64,000 bases of DNA from Lysobacterales bacterium (GTDB taxonomy: Bacteria; Pseudomonadota; Gammaproteobacteria; Xanthomonadales; Marinicellaceae), in the NCBI GenBank assembly GCA_026988115.1, contig JALSLV010000112.1, positions 1 through 64,000 on the forward strand, written 5' to 3'. Shown piece by piece: positions 16,305-25,532 of this stretch; positions within the stretch are counted from its first letter, which is position 1; every line of letters starts with the position of its first letter. The translations under genes and the position numbers were made by a program. The notes below the pieces were generated by a model, which saw only the letters and a program-made list of their open reading frames with translations, was not told the origin of the DNA and made no database searches.

Positions 16305-17610
16305 ACAAAATTTAATCAAACAAGTGCTGTTACAACTCGGTCATTCCACCGAAGCACAGTATTATTTGGATCAATACAGCAACCACCAGCACGTTAAATT
16401 TGCTGTGGTCAAAGTCGGAGGCAATGTTATTGCCAAGCAACTTGAGGAGTTGGCACAATCCTTGTCATTAATCACACATTTGGGATTAATCCCTATCGTT
16501 TTGCACGGAGCTGGCACTCAAATTGATGCCGCAACCAGCAAACAAAACCTGCCTGTACAAAAACTGGATGGCTTGCGTGTTACCGATGATAATACCATCG
16601 CATTGATTCAACCTGTTATCAAAGATGTGCATCAAAAACTGCTGGATGCTTTGGCAGAACACGGCATAAAAACTAAGAGCATCTTCAACAATGTTTTTTC
16701 TTGTGATTATTTAGACAAAGAAAAATACGGGCATGTCGGGCAAATTAAACAGGTCAAACTGGATGAAATTAACCAAGCCATCAAACACAAACAAGTGCCT
16801 GTTTTGAGCTGTCTTGGCACCGATGATGCTGGTAATGTGCTCAATATCAATGCCGATATTGCCATTCGTCAACTGGTGTGGGAATCCAAACCAGCCAAAG
16901 TGATTTTCGTCACCCCAACTGGTGGCATGTTGGATGAGAATGAGCAATTGATTTCTGCCATTCAATTGCACAACCAATACGACAACCTTATGCAACAACC
17001 GTGGTTGCATTCAGGCATGAAATTGAAAATTCAACAAATTTACCAACTGCTCAAACCCATGCCACGCAAACTCAGCGTCTCCATAACCGCTGCCAGCGAA
17101 CTTGGCAAGGAACTGTTCACCCACAAAGGCAAAGGTACGTTTATTTGCATGGGAGAAAACATCAACCACCACCAAATCATCGGCTCAACAGTAAAGCTCA
17201 AACTTATTAGCTTGCTCGAAAACACCTTCGGTAAAAAATTAAAAGCTGATTTTTTAGATGAAATAAAACTCAAATCAATCTTTATATCCGAATCAGGACA
17301 AGCCGTTGCCTTAGTCACCGAAGGTCATAATGGCATAGCCTATTTGAACAAATTTGCCGTCACACCACAAGCCCAAGGGCAGGGATTAGGCAAAGCCATT
17401 TGGCAACACATGTTGTCGGTCTATCCACAGTTGTATTGGCGTTCTCGCAGTAACAATAAAATCAACGCATGGTATTACAAGCAAGCCGATTGCAGTTACA
17501 AAAAAGACAACTGGATTGTGTTTACCACGGGCATGACAATTGCAGCAGCCTTAAGGTGTTTACAAGTTGGTGCTGATTATGCCGATAGCTGGCAGGAGAA
17601 AGCATCATGA
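16294..17610 (+). CDS. argBA: Bifunctional N-acetylglutamate kinase/synthase
   Basis: 438 residues from the ATG at 16294, inside the end of argE'. The ORF-track start at 16075 reads argE' in another frame. The N-terminal amino-acid kinase domain (about 30-285) shows VKVGGNVI, LHGAGTQID, DGLRVT and LNINADIA. The C-terminal part (about 300-438) is a GNAT-fold N-acetyltransferase domain, with LNKFAVTPQAQGQGLGKAIW for acetyl-CoA binding. This NAGS/K arrangement is known from Xanthomonas and Maricaulis. It carries out the first two steps: acetylation of glutamate and its phosphorylation. Arginine feedback on such enzymes is established knowledge; no specific residue was examined here. Confidence 0.9.
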   Translation: MQAKQNLIKQVLLQLGHSTEAQYYLDQYSNHQHVKFAVVKVGGNVIAKQLEELAQSLSLITHLGLIPIVLHGAGTQIDAATSKQNLPVQKLDGLRVTDDNTIALIQPVIKDVHQKLLDALAEHGIKTKSIFNNVFSCDYLDKEKYGHVGQIKQVKLDEINQAIKHKQVPVLSCLGTDDAGNVLNINADIAIRQLVWESKPAKVIFVTPTGGMLDENEQLISAIQLHNQYDNLMQQPWLHSGMKLKIQQIYQLLKPMPRKLSVSITAASELGKELFTHKGKGTFICMGENINHHQIIGSTVKLKLISLLENTFGKKLKADFLDEIKLKSIFISESGQAVALVTEGHNGIAYLNKFAVTPQAQGQGLGKAIWQHMLSVYPQLYWRSRSNNKINAWYYKQADCSYKKDNWIVFTTGMTIAAALRCLQVGADYADSWQEKAS

Positions 17611-18542
17611 TAAAAGTCGCTTTAGTTGGAGCCAGAGGTTATGTTGGGTTTGAATTAATAAAACTTATCGACAATCACCCACAAACACAATTGCTTGCCG
17701 CTTATTCGCGTGAATATAACGGTAAAAAAGTCTCTGAGATAGTCACAGGTTTTACTGAAAAAGATTTGTGTTATTGTGCCGATGAACTTGAAGGCTTAGC
17801 CGAAAAAGATTTAGATGTCATATTTCTCGCCTTACCAAACGATATTGCGGCTAAAAACCACGATTTATGGCTCAAAATCAGCAAAAAGTGCGTCATTATC
17901 GACTTAAGTTCAGATTTTAGATTTGATGATACATGGACTTATGGACAACCCGAAACCCGCCAAAAGCACATCATGGGCAAAAAACTTATTACCAATCCTG
18001 GCTGTTATGCCACCGCTTCGCAACTTGGCATATTACCTATCCTTGAGCAACTTGATGGCACACCGCAAATATTTGGAGTTTCAGGCTATTCAGGAGCGGG
18101 CAGCAAACCCAGCGACAAAAACAACCCAAAATTACTCAAAGACAACCTCATGGCTTATAAACTGGTTGACCATATCCACGAAAACGAAGTCAGTCGCGTG
18201 TTAAATCATCCAGTCAACCTCATGCCACACGTCGCCGAATTTTTCAGAGGCATACACCTGACGATTTCACTTAACTTAAAACAAGAAAAAACAGCATCCC
18301 AAATAACACAAATTTACCAAGAATTTTATAACAATTTTGAACTCATAAAAGTCACAAAACAAATCCCCGAAGTCACCCAAGTGCAAAACACTCACAATGT
18401 CCTCATCGGCGGCTTTAGCACCAAAGGCAAACACCTAGTCCTCTGTGTTTGTATCGACAACCTACTCAAAGGCGCCGCCACCCAAGCGATACAAAACATG
18501 AACTTAGCATTGAGATTGGAGATGAATTTGGGGATTGTTTAA
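17607..18542 (+). CDS. argC: N-acetyl-gamma-glutamyl-phosphate reductase
   Basis: 311 residues. It reduces N-acetylglutamyl phosphate with NADPH. The Rossmann start VALVGARGYVGFELIKLI is at residues 3-20, LALPNDIAAK and the active-site PGCYATASQLG follow, then GVSGYSGAGSKPS and HVAEFFRGIHLT. It overlaps argBA by 4 bases (ATGA) and is the last recognisable gene of the arginine operon. argH and argD must be elsewhere. Confidence 0.93.
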   Translation: MIKVALVGARGYVGFELIKLIDNHPQTQLLAAYSREYNGKKVSEIVTGFTEKDLCYCADELEGLAEKDLDVIFLALPNDIAAKNHDLWLKISKKCVIIDLSSDFRFDDTWTYGQPETRQKHIMGKKLITNPGCYATASQLGILPILEQLDGTPQIFGVSGYSGAGSKPSDKNNPKLLKDNLMAYKLVDHIHENEVSRVLNHPVNLMPHVAEFFRGIHLTISLNLKQEKTASQITQIYQEFYNNFELIKVTKQIPEVTQVQNTHNVLIGGFSTKGKHLVLCVCIDNLLKGAATQAIQNMNLALRLEMNLGIV

Positions 18543-18780
18543 ATCAAAAGCGTAACGCGAAGCTCGCAAAGAAGGCGCAAAGGCACGCAAAGTTTAAAAA
18601 AATATCACTTCCCAAACAAAAAACTTCGTCATTTCTGCGATGGCAGGAACCTCATTGGTTATCGTGGTTTTGTTTGAAACTGATAAGAAACTCGGATATT
18701 CACTGAGGAGGTACAGAGTTTCACGGTGTTTTTTCCTCGTTCCTCACGCTCCGCGTGGGAATGTATTGTTATTTAATTTG
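18543..18780. repeat. Cluster of short dispersed repeats after the arg operon
   Basis: The 400-bp gap up to 18944 has no gene. It contains several degraded intergenic repeat types: GCGCAAAGGCACGCAAAG at about 18575-18592, a TCATTTCTGCGATGGCAGGAA element near 18630 related to that at 5680, a CTGAGGAGGTACAGAGTTTC element, and CCTCACGCTCCGCGTGGGAA near 18740 with a small palindrome. It looks like a landing zone for repeats. Confidence 0.45.
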
Positions 18781-18890
18781 TAGAGTATTGGTTGTATTTG
18801 AGATATACACTACCATGCAGAGCCCATCTTACGCAAAAATCGAGAAAAAAATTCAACATTGCAAAGGTCTCTAATTATAGGTAACTCATA

Positions 18891-18925
18891 AAAAAGCCCT
18901 AATTGAAATTCTATTAAGGCTTTTT
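18891..18925. terminator. Bidirectional terminator
   Basis: AAAAAGCC pairs with GGCTTTTT, extended by TAAT/ATTA after one mismatch. A-run and T-run on the two sides let it serve both the leftward membrane-protein gene and any readthrough from the arg operon. Confidence 0.7.
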
Positions 18926-18944
18926 GACTGTTTTGTATTGTAAC

Positions 18945-19946
18945 TTATGCTTGCGGTGGCAATCCATCCTCTGCATCGGGGCTGGATTTGTCCTTGCCTC
19001 CAAGCTTGGATGAGACCCATGAGGTAGCTTTATCCTTCATTTCACGGAATTTCTTTGAGCCTTTTTCAAGTTTAGCTTCCCACTCAGGATTTGGTTCCTG
19101 TCCTTCGGTTACTTTAAAAAAAACTTGCATCAAAGCTGTCATGGCAAATGGATCAATCAAAGCCGCTTTGATGCTGATAGATGCAACAACAGCTATCATA
19201 ATTGGCCATGCACCACCTGTTTGGCCAGTTAATTTTAAGGCTGCAGCAATAGGACCAAAGGTGATCAATAACACTAATGCGGTTAATACCCAACTAATTA
19301 GGGTAACAAATACGGCATTCTTTAAAAATTTCTTGTAGTTCTGTGCGTATAGAACGATGGCAGTTTTAGAACCTTCCCACGGGTTGTCGATTTCATTCTT
19401 TATGTTGTAGGCTAAGATAATTTCATCCACATAAGTCATGGAGTTCTTGACCACAGCACTAATGAATTTGACAATCGGTTGTGGAATGAAGGGCAAGAAA
19501 CGCATGATGCCTTCAAACATACCGGTAATAAATTTTACCACTTTTTTAATGATTTGATCGACTGCAAATAAAACAGAGGCCTCTTTGAAGCGTTCTTTTA
19601 CTATGCTTTGTGCATATGCAATTTGTCCTTTTCCTGATGGGATTTCTTCGTCATCAAGGTGTTTCATAATGACGGCAATGTGTCCAGCTTTAACCATGTA
19701 AAGCAAATACTCTCGCACATAATACAGGACACCAGAGACTATCCCGAAGCCACCAATTACACCATAAAAAAGTCCTGCCTCTTTATTGCCAGCAACCGAA
19801 CCAATTAAATTACCGACTCCTGCACCCGCGCCAGTGCCAACAATGTAGGCAATGGTAATGCCAAAATATATCAAGAATCGAAAGAGCATAAACTCTTTGG
19901 TTTTCCACAGTGCGCGAAATACGTCTTTTAAGTTAAAATCTATCAT
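18945..19946 (-). CDS. Multi-pass membrane protein of unknown function
   Basis: 333 residues. A short cytosolic start (MIDFNLKDVFRALWKTKEF) is followed by a hydrophobic segment at about 20-40, a glycine-zipper-like stretch (GTGAGAGVGNLIGSVAG), a helix at about 62-80, an amphipathic middle (residues 110-180) and two further hydrophobic segments at about 215-240 and 245-270. The tail is charged and ends in a low-complexity Asp/Pro stretch. I do not recognise the family. It is a single leftward gene between a terminator and the palindromic repeat that separates it from trpS. Confidence 0.7.
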   Translation of the reverse strand: MIDFNLKDVFRALWKTKEFMLFRFLIYFGITIAYIVGTGAGAGVGNLIGSVAGNKEAGLFYGVIGGFGIVSGVLYYVREYLLYMVKAGHIAVIMKHLDDEEIPSGKGQIAYAQSIVKERFKEASVLFAVDQIIKKVVKFITGMFEGIMRFLPFIPQPIVKFISAVVKNSMTYVDEIILAYNIKNEIDNPWEGSKTAIVLYAQNYKKFLKNAVFVTLISWVLTALVLLITFGPIAAALKLTGQTGGAWPIMIAVVASISIKAALIDPFAMTALMQVFFKVTEGQEPNPEWEAKLEKGSKKFREMKDKATSWVSSKLGGKDKSSPDAEDGLPPQA

Positions 19947-19956
19947 AATTTTTTTC

Positions 19957-20035
19957 TAAAGGGGTCAGTACCCTTTATCTCCTCTTTTGTTTACAACCGA
20001 TACGTGCCGGCATTAAAGGGTACTGACCCCTTTTA
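19957..20035. repeat. Second copy of the GGGGTCAGTACCC palindrome
   Basis: TAAAGGGGTCAGTACCCTTTA (19957-19977) is inverted at 20014-20035 with a 36-nt spacer. The arms share their core with the in-frame copy at 2721-2810; the spacer sequence is different. The trpS stop codon (20033-20035) lies inside the right arm. Confidence 0.85.
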
Positions 20036-21037
20036 TACAATAGGGCGAATCCCTACCGCATTCTTTAATTTCTTCAAAAAAGGTGCTGAAAACTCTCGTG
20101 CTTTTACAGCGCCTTTTAATAATTCTTGTTCAATCAGTTCTGGTTGTTCCATAAGTTGGTTATAACGTTCTCTTGGTTTTGCCAACTCATTGTTGATTAA
20201 CTCAAACAACTCTTGTTTGGCAGCCCCCCAGGCGATTCCTTCGGCAAATTTTTGTGCAAATATTTGGGTTTGTTCTTTGGTGGCAAAGGCTTTGTAAATA
20301 TCAAACACAAAAGAATCATTAGGGTCTTTTGGCTGACCTGGTTCGAGTAAGTTGGTCTTTATCTTCATGATGTGTTTACGCAGTTTCTTTTCAGGCAGCC
20401 ATAAAGGAATAGTGTTGTTGTAGCTTTTGCTCATTTTGCGGCCATCAAGTCCAGGTAATACCGCTTGGTCATCGGCGACTATGGTTTTGGGCATGACAAA
20501 ATGTTCACCAAAATGGTGGTTAAAGCGCGCAGCAATATCTCGTGCCATTTCTAAGTGTTGGGTTTGGTCTTTGCCAACGGGCACTTCGTCGGCATTAAAC
20601 ATTAAGATGTCAGCTGTCATCAAAACAGGGTAGGAAAACAATCCCATGGTAATGCCTTTGTCGGGATCATTAACTCCTGTTTCGTTGTTTTCTTGCACTA
20701 AGGCTTTGTAAGCGTGTGAACGGTTCATTAACCCTTTGGAACACATGCATGTCAGTAACCATGTGAGTTCTGGAATTTCAGGAATATCCGATTGACGGTA
20801 AAACATGGCTTTATCGGTATCTAAGCCCAATGCCAACCAAGTGGCTGCAATTTCTTTGGTGGACTGTGCAATTCTATCGGGTTCCCAACATTTAATCAGT
20901 GCGTGTAAGTCAGCTAAGAAAAAATAACTGCGGTAGTTTTCTGTTTGGCTTTTTTGGATGGCAGGCTTAATAGCGCCCACGTAATTTCCTAGGTGTGGTG
21001 TGCCTGTTGTTGTGATTCCCGTAAGAACTGTTGTCAT
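20033..21037 (-). CDS. trpS: Tryptophanyl-tRNA synthetase
   Basis: 334 residues, normal for bacterial TrpRS. Class I signatures are present: [13 protein letters not shown] near the N-terminus (HIGH equivalent) and [10 protein letters not shown] (KMSKS). The C-terminal [20 protein letters not shown] region is typical. The final Ile-Val and the stop codon fall within the right arm of the palindromic repeat, so the repeat has set or replaced the gene's 3' end. It is transcribed divergently from sodB. Confidence 0.95.
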   Translation of the reverse strand: MTTVLTGITTTGTPHLGNYVGAIKPAIQKSQTENYRSYFFLADLHALIKCWEPDRIAQSTKEIAATWLALGLDTDKAMFYRQSDIPEIPELTWLLTCMCSKGLMNRSHAYKALVQENNETGVNDPDKGITMGLFSYPVLMTADILMFNADEVPVGKDQTQHLEMARDIAARFNHHFGEHFVMPKTIVADDQAVLPGLDGRKMSKSYNNTIPLWLPEKKLRKHIMKIKTNLLEPGQPKDPNDSFVFDIYKAFATKEQTQIFAQKFAEGIAWGAAKQELFELINNELAKPRERYNQLMEQPELIEQELLKGAVKAREFSAPFLKKLKNAVGIRPIV

Positions 21038-21189
21038 TAATGTTTCCAGTAAAGTAAAAAGTTAATCATAAACATTGTGGTTAAATTAATCAATTATCAT
21101 GGATAATATGTGCATTTTATCGTCTAATGAATTTATCCTATGTGAATGAATACGATTTATTTTTGAGAACGGTGTCAAAAAAATGATAA

Positions 21190-21274
21190 AGCATTAAGAA
21201 AAATAGTGTAACTTTTGAACAGAAGTCAAAACACGGGTATGAGAGAGTGTTTCATGCACTTTATTCTTAATGCT
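21190..21274. repeat. Inverted repeat in the trpS-sodB intergenic region
   Basis: AGCATTAAGAA (21190-21200) and TTCTTAATGCT (21264-21274) are perfect inverted repeats enclosing 63 nt, with partial pairing continuing inward. The rest of the 377-bp gap has no gene. The element could be a small mobile repeat or a structured 5' region. Confidence 0.4.
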
Positions 21275-21369
21275 ACTTATATATACGACATTTAGAATAT
21301 AAAGAGGACAATTATTTAGAAAATAAATCATATCCTTCGAAAAATACTGCAACAATATTAGTTGTGTCT

Positions 21370-21378
21370 TGGTATAAT
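21370..21378 (+). promoter_or_regulatory. Extended -10 promoter of sodB
   Basis: TGGTATAAT is a perfect extended -10 (TGn-TATAAT), 36 bases upstream of the start codon. The -35 is poor, as is usual for extended -10 promoters. Confidence 0.65.
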
Positions 21379-21414
21379 CACGCCATTATTACATACATTT
21401 ATAGGAGAACACTC

Positions 21415-21993
21415 ATGAGTTTTGAATTACCAGCTCTACCTTACGCAAAAGATGCGTTAGAACCCCATATTTCGGCAGAAACTTTGGATTATCATCACGG
21501 TAAGCACCATAATGCATACGTAACCAACTTAAATAACCTCATTAAAGGCACGGACTTTGAAGGCAAATCCTTAGAAGAAATCATCCTATCATCAGAAGGT
21601 GGTATTTTTAATAATGCGGCACAGGTGTGGAACCACACTTTTTACTTTACTGGTTTATCGCCAAACGGTGGTGGTGAGCCATCTGGTGAATTGGCGGATA
21701 AAATCAATGCAAAATTTGGCTCATTTGCTGAATTTCAGGCAAAATTTGCCGCCCTTGGTTTAGCCACCTTTGGTTCTGGTTGGGTTTGGCTTGTGCAAGA
21801 CAAAGACGGTGAGTTACAATTAGTCAACACTTTTAATGCAGGCACGCCAATGACGGATGGCAACCACGCAATTTTAACCTGTGATGTGTGGGAACATGCT
21901 TACTATGTCGATACGCGCAATGACCGCGGTGGATATTTGAAAAATTACTGGAATCTCATTGATTGGGATCGAGTGGCTTCATTGATGAAGTGA
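21415..21993 (+). CDS. sodB: Iron superoxide dismutase
   Basis: 192 residues from the ATG at 21415, which follows AGGAGAACACTC. It dismutates superoxide in the cytoplasm. Metal ligands are evident: His in the N-terminal helix (ETLDYHHGKHHNAYV), His in AAQVWNHTFYF, and Asp/His in CDVWEHAYYVD. The AAQVWNHTFYF pattern and the Gly-rich segment after it are of the Fe-SodB type. It is monocistronic with its own promoter and terminator. Confidence 0.95.
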   Translation: MSFELPALPYAKDALEPHISAETLDYHHGKHHNAYVTNLNNLIKGTDFEGKSLEEIILSSEGGIFNNAAQVWNHTFYFTGLSPNGGGEPSGELADKINAKFGSFAEFQAKFAALGLATFGSGWVWLVQDKDGELQLVNTFNAGTPMTDGNHAILTCDVWEHAYYVDTRNDRGGYLKNYWNLIDWDRVASLMK

Positions 21994-22013
21994 TTTTCAA
22001 TTAATCAAATTGA

Positions 22014-22039
22014 AAAAGCGGGCATTGCCCGCTTTTTTT
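22014..22039. terminator. Terminator after sodB
   Basis: AAAAGCGGGC pairs with GCCCGCTTTT around an ATT loop, followed by further T. The A-run on the other side also suits the leftward gene ending at 22038. Confidence 0.9.
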
Positions 22040-22361
22040 ATAAATAAATATCAGAACGTGAAATAATGAATTTTTTATTTGGGTTTTTATAAATGGTTTG
22101 CTTTAAAAGAAGCGGAAAATGACATAGTATTTTCCCATAGGTATGTCTCATCACTATATTTGGATTAAATATATAATCTGGTTTATGAGTTACTTCTTCT
22201 TTTGTTGTGGTTAAATAACTACGACCCATTAAAGTATTGTCGCTAAACATATCTTTAGTTTCAGCGTGTTGTGGCAATTCAATTGTTGCTTGCATCATTA
22301 AAAATAAACTCAATGATATAAATGCACTAAATATCACCATACTACTGTATTTTTTAATCAT
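22038..22361 (-). CDS. Short membrane-anchored protein, third gene of the TonB cluster
   Basis: 107 residues with one N-terminal membrane segment (about residues 8-24). The rest has no recognised domain. The layout of membrane anchor, Glu/Lys-containing periplasmic part and a segment FPLLLKQTIYKN resembles the N-terminal half of the preceding TonB-like gene (IPFQQKQALTKA). It may therefore be a third paralogue that has lost its C-terminal domain; its end abuts the sodB terminator. It starts 3 bases after the stop of the preceding TonB-domain segment, so it belongs to the same leftward operon. Confidence 0.55.
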   Translation of the reverse strand: MIKKYSSMVIFSAFISLSLFLMMQATIELPQHAETKDMFSDNTLMGRSYLTTTKEEVTHKPDYIFNPNIVMRHTYGKILCHFPLLLKQTIYKNPNKKFIISRSDIYL

Positions 22362-22364
22362 GTC

Positions 22365-22628
22365 TTAATCCTCTGCCAGTTTGAAGTCTACCCTTTGGAT
22401 GATGGTCTTAGAAACAGCTTTACCATTAATTATTTCGGGTAAGAATTTGGCTTTTTTATAAGCATGAAGCGCTCTTCTATCAAATACACGTGGCGGATTG
22501 GCAGCAATGACATGAATATTGTCTACTGTGCCTTGTGCATTAACCTTTATTTCGAGCTTTACCCAGCCTTCTTCTTTTCTCGTATGAAGTGGGTATTGTA
22601 TAGGAGGTAACCAAGACAGGGTTAATTT
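22365..22628 (-). pseudogene. Orphan TonB C-terminal domain beyond an in-frame stop
   Basis: In the same frame as the 22629-23021 gene, directly after its TAA, 87 sense codons remain open to a TAA at 22365. The translation is an intact TonB C-terminal domain: PPIQYPLHTRKEEGWVKLEI, NAQGTVDNIHVIAANPPRVF, then a helix and IIQRVDFKLAED. It aligns closely with the end of the TonB protein at 23021-23650. No start codon or ribosome-binding site precedes it. Either the gene is inactivated by a nonsense change at codon 131, or the stop is read through, or it is a sequencing error. Confidence 0.8.
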
Positions 22629-23021
22629 TTAATTGTAAGGAGGCTTTGGTTTATTTTGTTCAAAAGCAGTAAAAGGGTCTTTGGGAATAAGTTCATTTAA
22701 AATTGATTGGCTGGTTTTTTGAATGAGTTCAAAAGAGTTAACTGGAAATAGGTCATAACCATAGCATATTGGAGGATTGTATTGAGAAATTATGGCATTC
22801 GTTTTTTGCCATAATTCTGCTTTTGTTAACGCTTGTTTTTGCTGGAAAGGAATTGAACAAATGATGGTTCTAGGTAGAGGTTTGAAATCTTCAAAGACAA
22901 ATTCACTATCATTTTCCTTAAACTCAATCGTATGCGGTTGATGCAACAAGCTATGCATAACCAAATAAAGCACCATTACCACGAGTAGACTTAATGGTGC
23001 AATGATTAAATAGCGAGACAT
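22629..23021 (-). CDS. TonB-like protein truncated by an in-frame TAA
   Basis: 130 residues: a membrane anchor (about residues 5-25), a periplasmic segment with two cysteines (RTIICSIPF and PPICYGYD), ending KPKPPYN before TAA. The missing TonB domain follows in the same frame (22365-22628), so the ancestral gene was about 218 residues. The start overlaps the stop of the upstream tonB gene (TAATG). If truncated, the product could not contact TonB-dependent receptors through the C-terminal domain. Confidence 0.7.
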   Translation of the reverse strand: MSRYLIIAPLSLLVVMVLYLVMHSLLHQPHTIEFKENDSEFVFEDFKPLPRTIICSIPFQQKQALTKAELWQKTNAIISQYNPPICYGYDLFPVNSFELIQKTSQSILNELIPKDPFTAFEQNKPKPPYN

Positions 23022-23650
23022 TAGTCTTGCAGTTTAAATTCGATAATCTGAACCGCCTTTTGAGCGCGTGCTTTGCCGTCAACCATTAAGGGTTTGAATT
23101 TTGACTTTCTTAGAGCGCGAAGAGTGGCAGCATCGAATACTCGACGAGGACTGGAGTTGATTATTTTCGCATTCGTCACTGTGCCCAATGCGGTAACGGT
23201 AAATTCGACTTCGACCCAACCTTCAATTTTATTGCGAGCCGCTTGCGGTGGGTACATTGGCTGTATCATAAACATTTGTTGCAAATCACCATTCTTGCTG
23301 ACATCTCCATCAGAATCTGAAAAGGGGAGGTTGGGATGGATGATTCTAGGCAAGGCAAGAATTTTGCCTTTAATTGGATTGGGTTGAAAAGGAATCACAG
23401 GACGACCAGAATTGTCAGTAATCTCCAATGGTTTAACTGATGGTGGTTGTTTAACCTTTTCTCTTTTGGGAGGTTCTTTTTTTACTACATGTTTGACTAC
23501 AGGTTGTTTCATGTCAGCCACTTTAGAGAAGCTAATTCTTTCTAAGTTATTTGATTTGGTGTATTTGGGTGCGCTTACTAAAAATGCCATGCCTAGAAAT
23601 GTTAAAAAACAAATGCCAATAGCAACCATCATTGATGCGGAATATCTCAT
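23021..23650 (-). CDS. tonB: TonB-family energy transducer
   Basis: 209 residues. It has an N-terminal membrane anchor (about 8-26), then a Lys/Pro-rich periplasmic spacer (VVKKEPPKREKVKQPPSVKP) and a C-terminal TonB domain (about 125-209) with PMYPPQAARNKIEGWVEVEF, VTNAKIINSSPRRVF and KSKFKP. It would carry proton-motive energy to outer-membrane receptors. A good ribosome-binding site (AGGAGAG) precedes the ATG. No exbB/exbD genes are in the window. It heads a leftward three-gene cluster. Confidence 0.88.
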   Translation of the reverse strand: MRYSASMMVAIGICFLTFLGMAFLVSAPKYTKSNNLERISFSKVADMKQPVVKHVVKKEPPKREKVKQPPSVKPLEITDNSGRPVIPFQPNPIKGKILALPRIIHPNLPFSDSDGDVSKNGDLQQMFMIQPMYPPQAARNKIEGWVEVEFTVTALGTVTNAKIINSSPRRVFDAATLRALRKSKFKPLMVDGKARAQKAVQIIEFKLQD

Positions 23651-23780
23651 GTCTCTCTCCTGAATTATTATTGTGTACTATTTGTGACTGTAATTATTCA
23701 ATAAAAGTTCAAAAAAATATTAAATCATACGATTGTTTGATAAAATAGATGGTATTACAAAAACAGACAAGAGAAATAAA

Positions 23781-25532
23781 ATGCCGATAATTCAAGCGCC
23801 ATTAAAAGACATGCAATTTTTAGCTGAACAGCTATTAAATTTAGAAGAACATTACCAAAAACTGCCGCAATTCAGTGATATTGATGCGGCCACATTTGAA
23901 ACGGTTGTGGATGAAGCCTCAAAATTTTTATTGGAGTATGCCGCCCCATTAAATCGCAATGCGGACGAACAGGGCTGTTCAATAAAAGACGGACACGTTA
24001 CCACTCCTGATGGCTTTGTTGAATTGTACAAAAATTACTGCGAAAGTGGCTGGGGATCTTTGGATGGTAATCCTGACTACGACGGTCAAGGTTTGCCGTA
24101 TTGGATGCAGGTGATTTTAGGTGAACTTAACTCTTATTATTGCCCTGGTTGGTCAAATTATCCTGGTCTGACTCATGGTGTGCGTGAGTTGTTGGACCAC
24201 CATGCGCGCCAAGAACTTAAAGACAGGTTTTTGCCCAAGTTGACCACAGGCGAATGGACGGGTACTATGTGTTTGACCGAGCCTCATTGTGGAACGGATT
24301 TGGGTTTGTTGACTACCAGTGCGACACCAAATGGTGATGATACTTACCAAATTTCAGGCACCAAGATTTTCATCACCTCAGGTGATCACGGCTTAACCGA
24401 TAACATTATTCACTTGGTTTTAGCGCGTCTTCCTGATGCACCAAAAGGAACAAAAGGCATCTCCTTATTTGTTGTTCCAAAATTTCTTGAAGGGGAACGC
24501 AACAACGCTTGGCCAGCTAGCATTGAACACAAGATGGGCTTAAATGGTTCGGCAACTTGCGTGATGAACTTTGATGATGCCAAAGGTTGGTTGGTCGGAG
24601 AGGCAAATCGTGGTTTGAATATCATGTTTTCAATGATGAATGGTGCTCGCTTAAATACCGGTATTCAAGGCATGTCTGTTTCTGCGGCTTCCTATGCTGG
24701 TGCATTAGAGTATGCCAAAGACCGTTTGCAAATGCGTTCATTGACGGGTGTCAAATACCCTGACAAAGCCGCTGATCCAATTATTGTCCACCCTGATGTG
24801 CGTAAGATGTTGTTAACTCAAAAGGCATTGACTGAAGGCAATCGGGCATTAACTTATTTTACCACGCAGTTAATTGAAAAATCGCACCACGCTCAAGACG
24901 AATCAGAACGCAAAAAAGCCGATGCTATGGTGGCAATTCTAACACCGATAGTTAAAGCATTTATGACTGAAACAGCATTGGAAGTCACCAATTATGGCAT
25001 TCAGATATATGGAGGCCATGGCTATATTCGTGAACACGGTATGGAACAGTTGTACCGCGATGCCAAAATATTTACCTTATACGAAGGCACAACTGGCATT
25101 CAGGCACTGGACTTATTGGGTCGTAAAATCATGCAATTTAACCACGGGAAAATAGGTCCTCTTGCCGATGAAATGAATGAATATATCAACAATTCTGACA
25201 ACCCATATACGCAAGAGCTAAAAGACTTAATGGTTCAATGGCAAGAATTGATTGTTAAAATTTCAACAAAATCCATGAAGAATATGGATGAAATGGGCGC
25301 AGCTTCTGTTGATTTTCTCATGTATTCAGGTTATGTTATGTTGGCTTATTTTTGGGCTCAAATGCACGATGAAGCAGAAAAAGGTGGCAGATTTGGGCAA
25401 TCGTTTTATAATGGTAAAAAGAAAACCTGTGAATTTTACTATAAACGCATCTTACCTCGCGCCCAAATGCATGTAAAAACCATGCTCAGTGGCAGTGACA
25501 ATTTGATGCAATTGGAATTAGACGAATTTTAA
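23781..25532 (+). CDS. Acyl-CoA dehydrogenase
   Basis: 583 residues from the ATG at 23781 (after AAGAGA); the ORF-track start at 23733 adds 16 residues without a ribosome-binding site. It begins MPIIQAPLKDMQFL, typical of the long (about 590-residue) acyl-CoA dehydrogenases with an extra N-terminal segment. Later marks are LTEPHCGTDLG and ISGTKIFITSGDH (FAD and substrate), YGGHGYIREHGMEQLYRDAK and YEGTTGIQALDLLGRK. It catalyses alpha-beta dehydrogenation of acyl-CoA; related enzymes include FadE and DmdC types. The chain-length preference cannot be read. It overlaps the small lipoprotein gene by 1 base. Confidence 0.9.
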   Translation: MPIIQAPLKDMQFLAEQLLNLEEHYQKLPQFSDIDAATFETVVDEASKFLLEYAAPLNRNADEQGCSIKDGHVTTPDGFVELYKNYCESGWGSLDGNPDYDGQGLPYWMQVILGELNSYYCPGWSNYPGLTHGVRELLDHHARQELKDRFLPKLTTGEWTGTMCLTEPHCGTDLGLLTTSATPNGDDTYQISGTKIFITSGDHGLTDNIIHLVLARLPDAPKGTKGISLFVVPKFLEGERNNAWPASIEHKMGLNGSATCVMNFDDAKGWLVGEANRGLNIMFSMMNGARLNTGIQGMSVSAASYAGALEYAKDRLQMRSLTGVKYPDKAADPIIVHPDVRKMLLTQKALTEGNRALTYFTTQLIEKSHHAQDESERKKADAMVAILTPIVKAFMTETALEVTNYGIQIYGGHGYIREHGMEQLYRDAKIFTLYEGTTGIQALDLLGRKIMQFNHGKIGPLADEMNEYINNSDNPYTQELKDLMVQWQELIVKISTKSMKNMDEMGAASVDFLMYSGYVMLAYFWAQMHDEAEKGGRFGQSFYNGKKKTCEFYYKRILPRAQMHVKTMLSGSDNLMQLELDEF

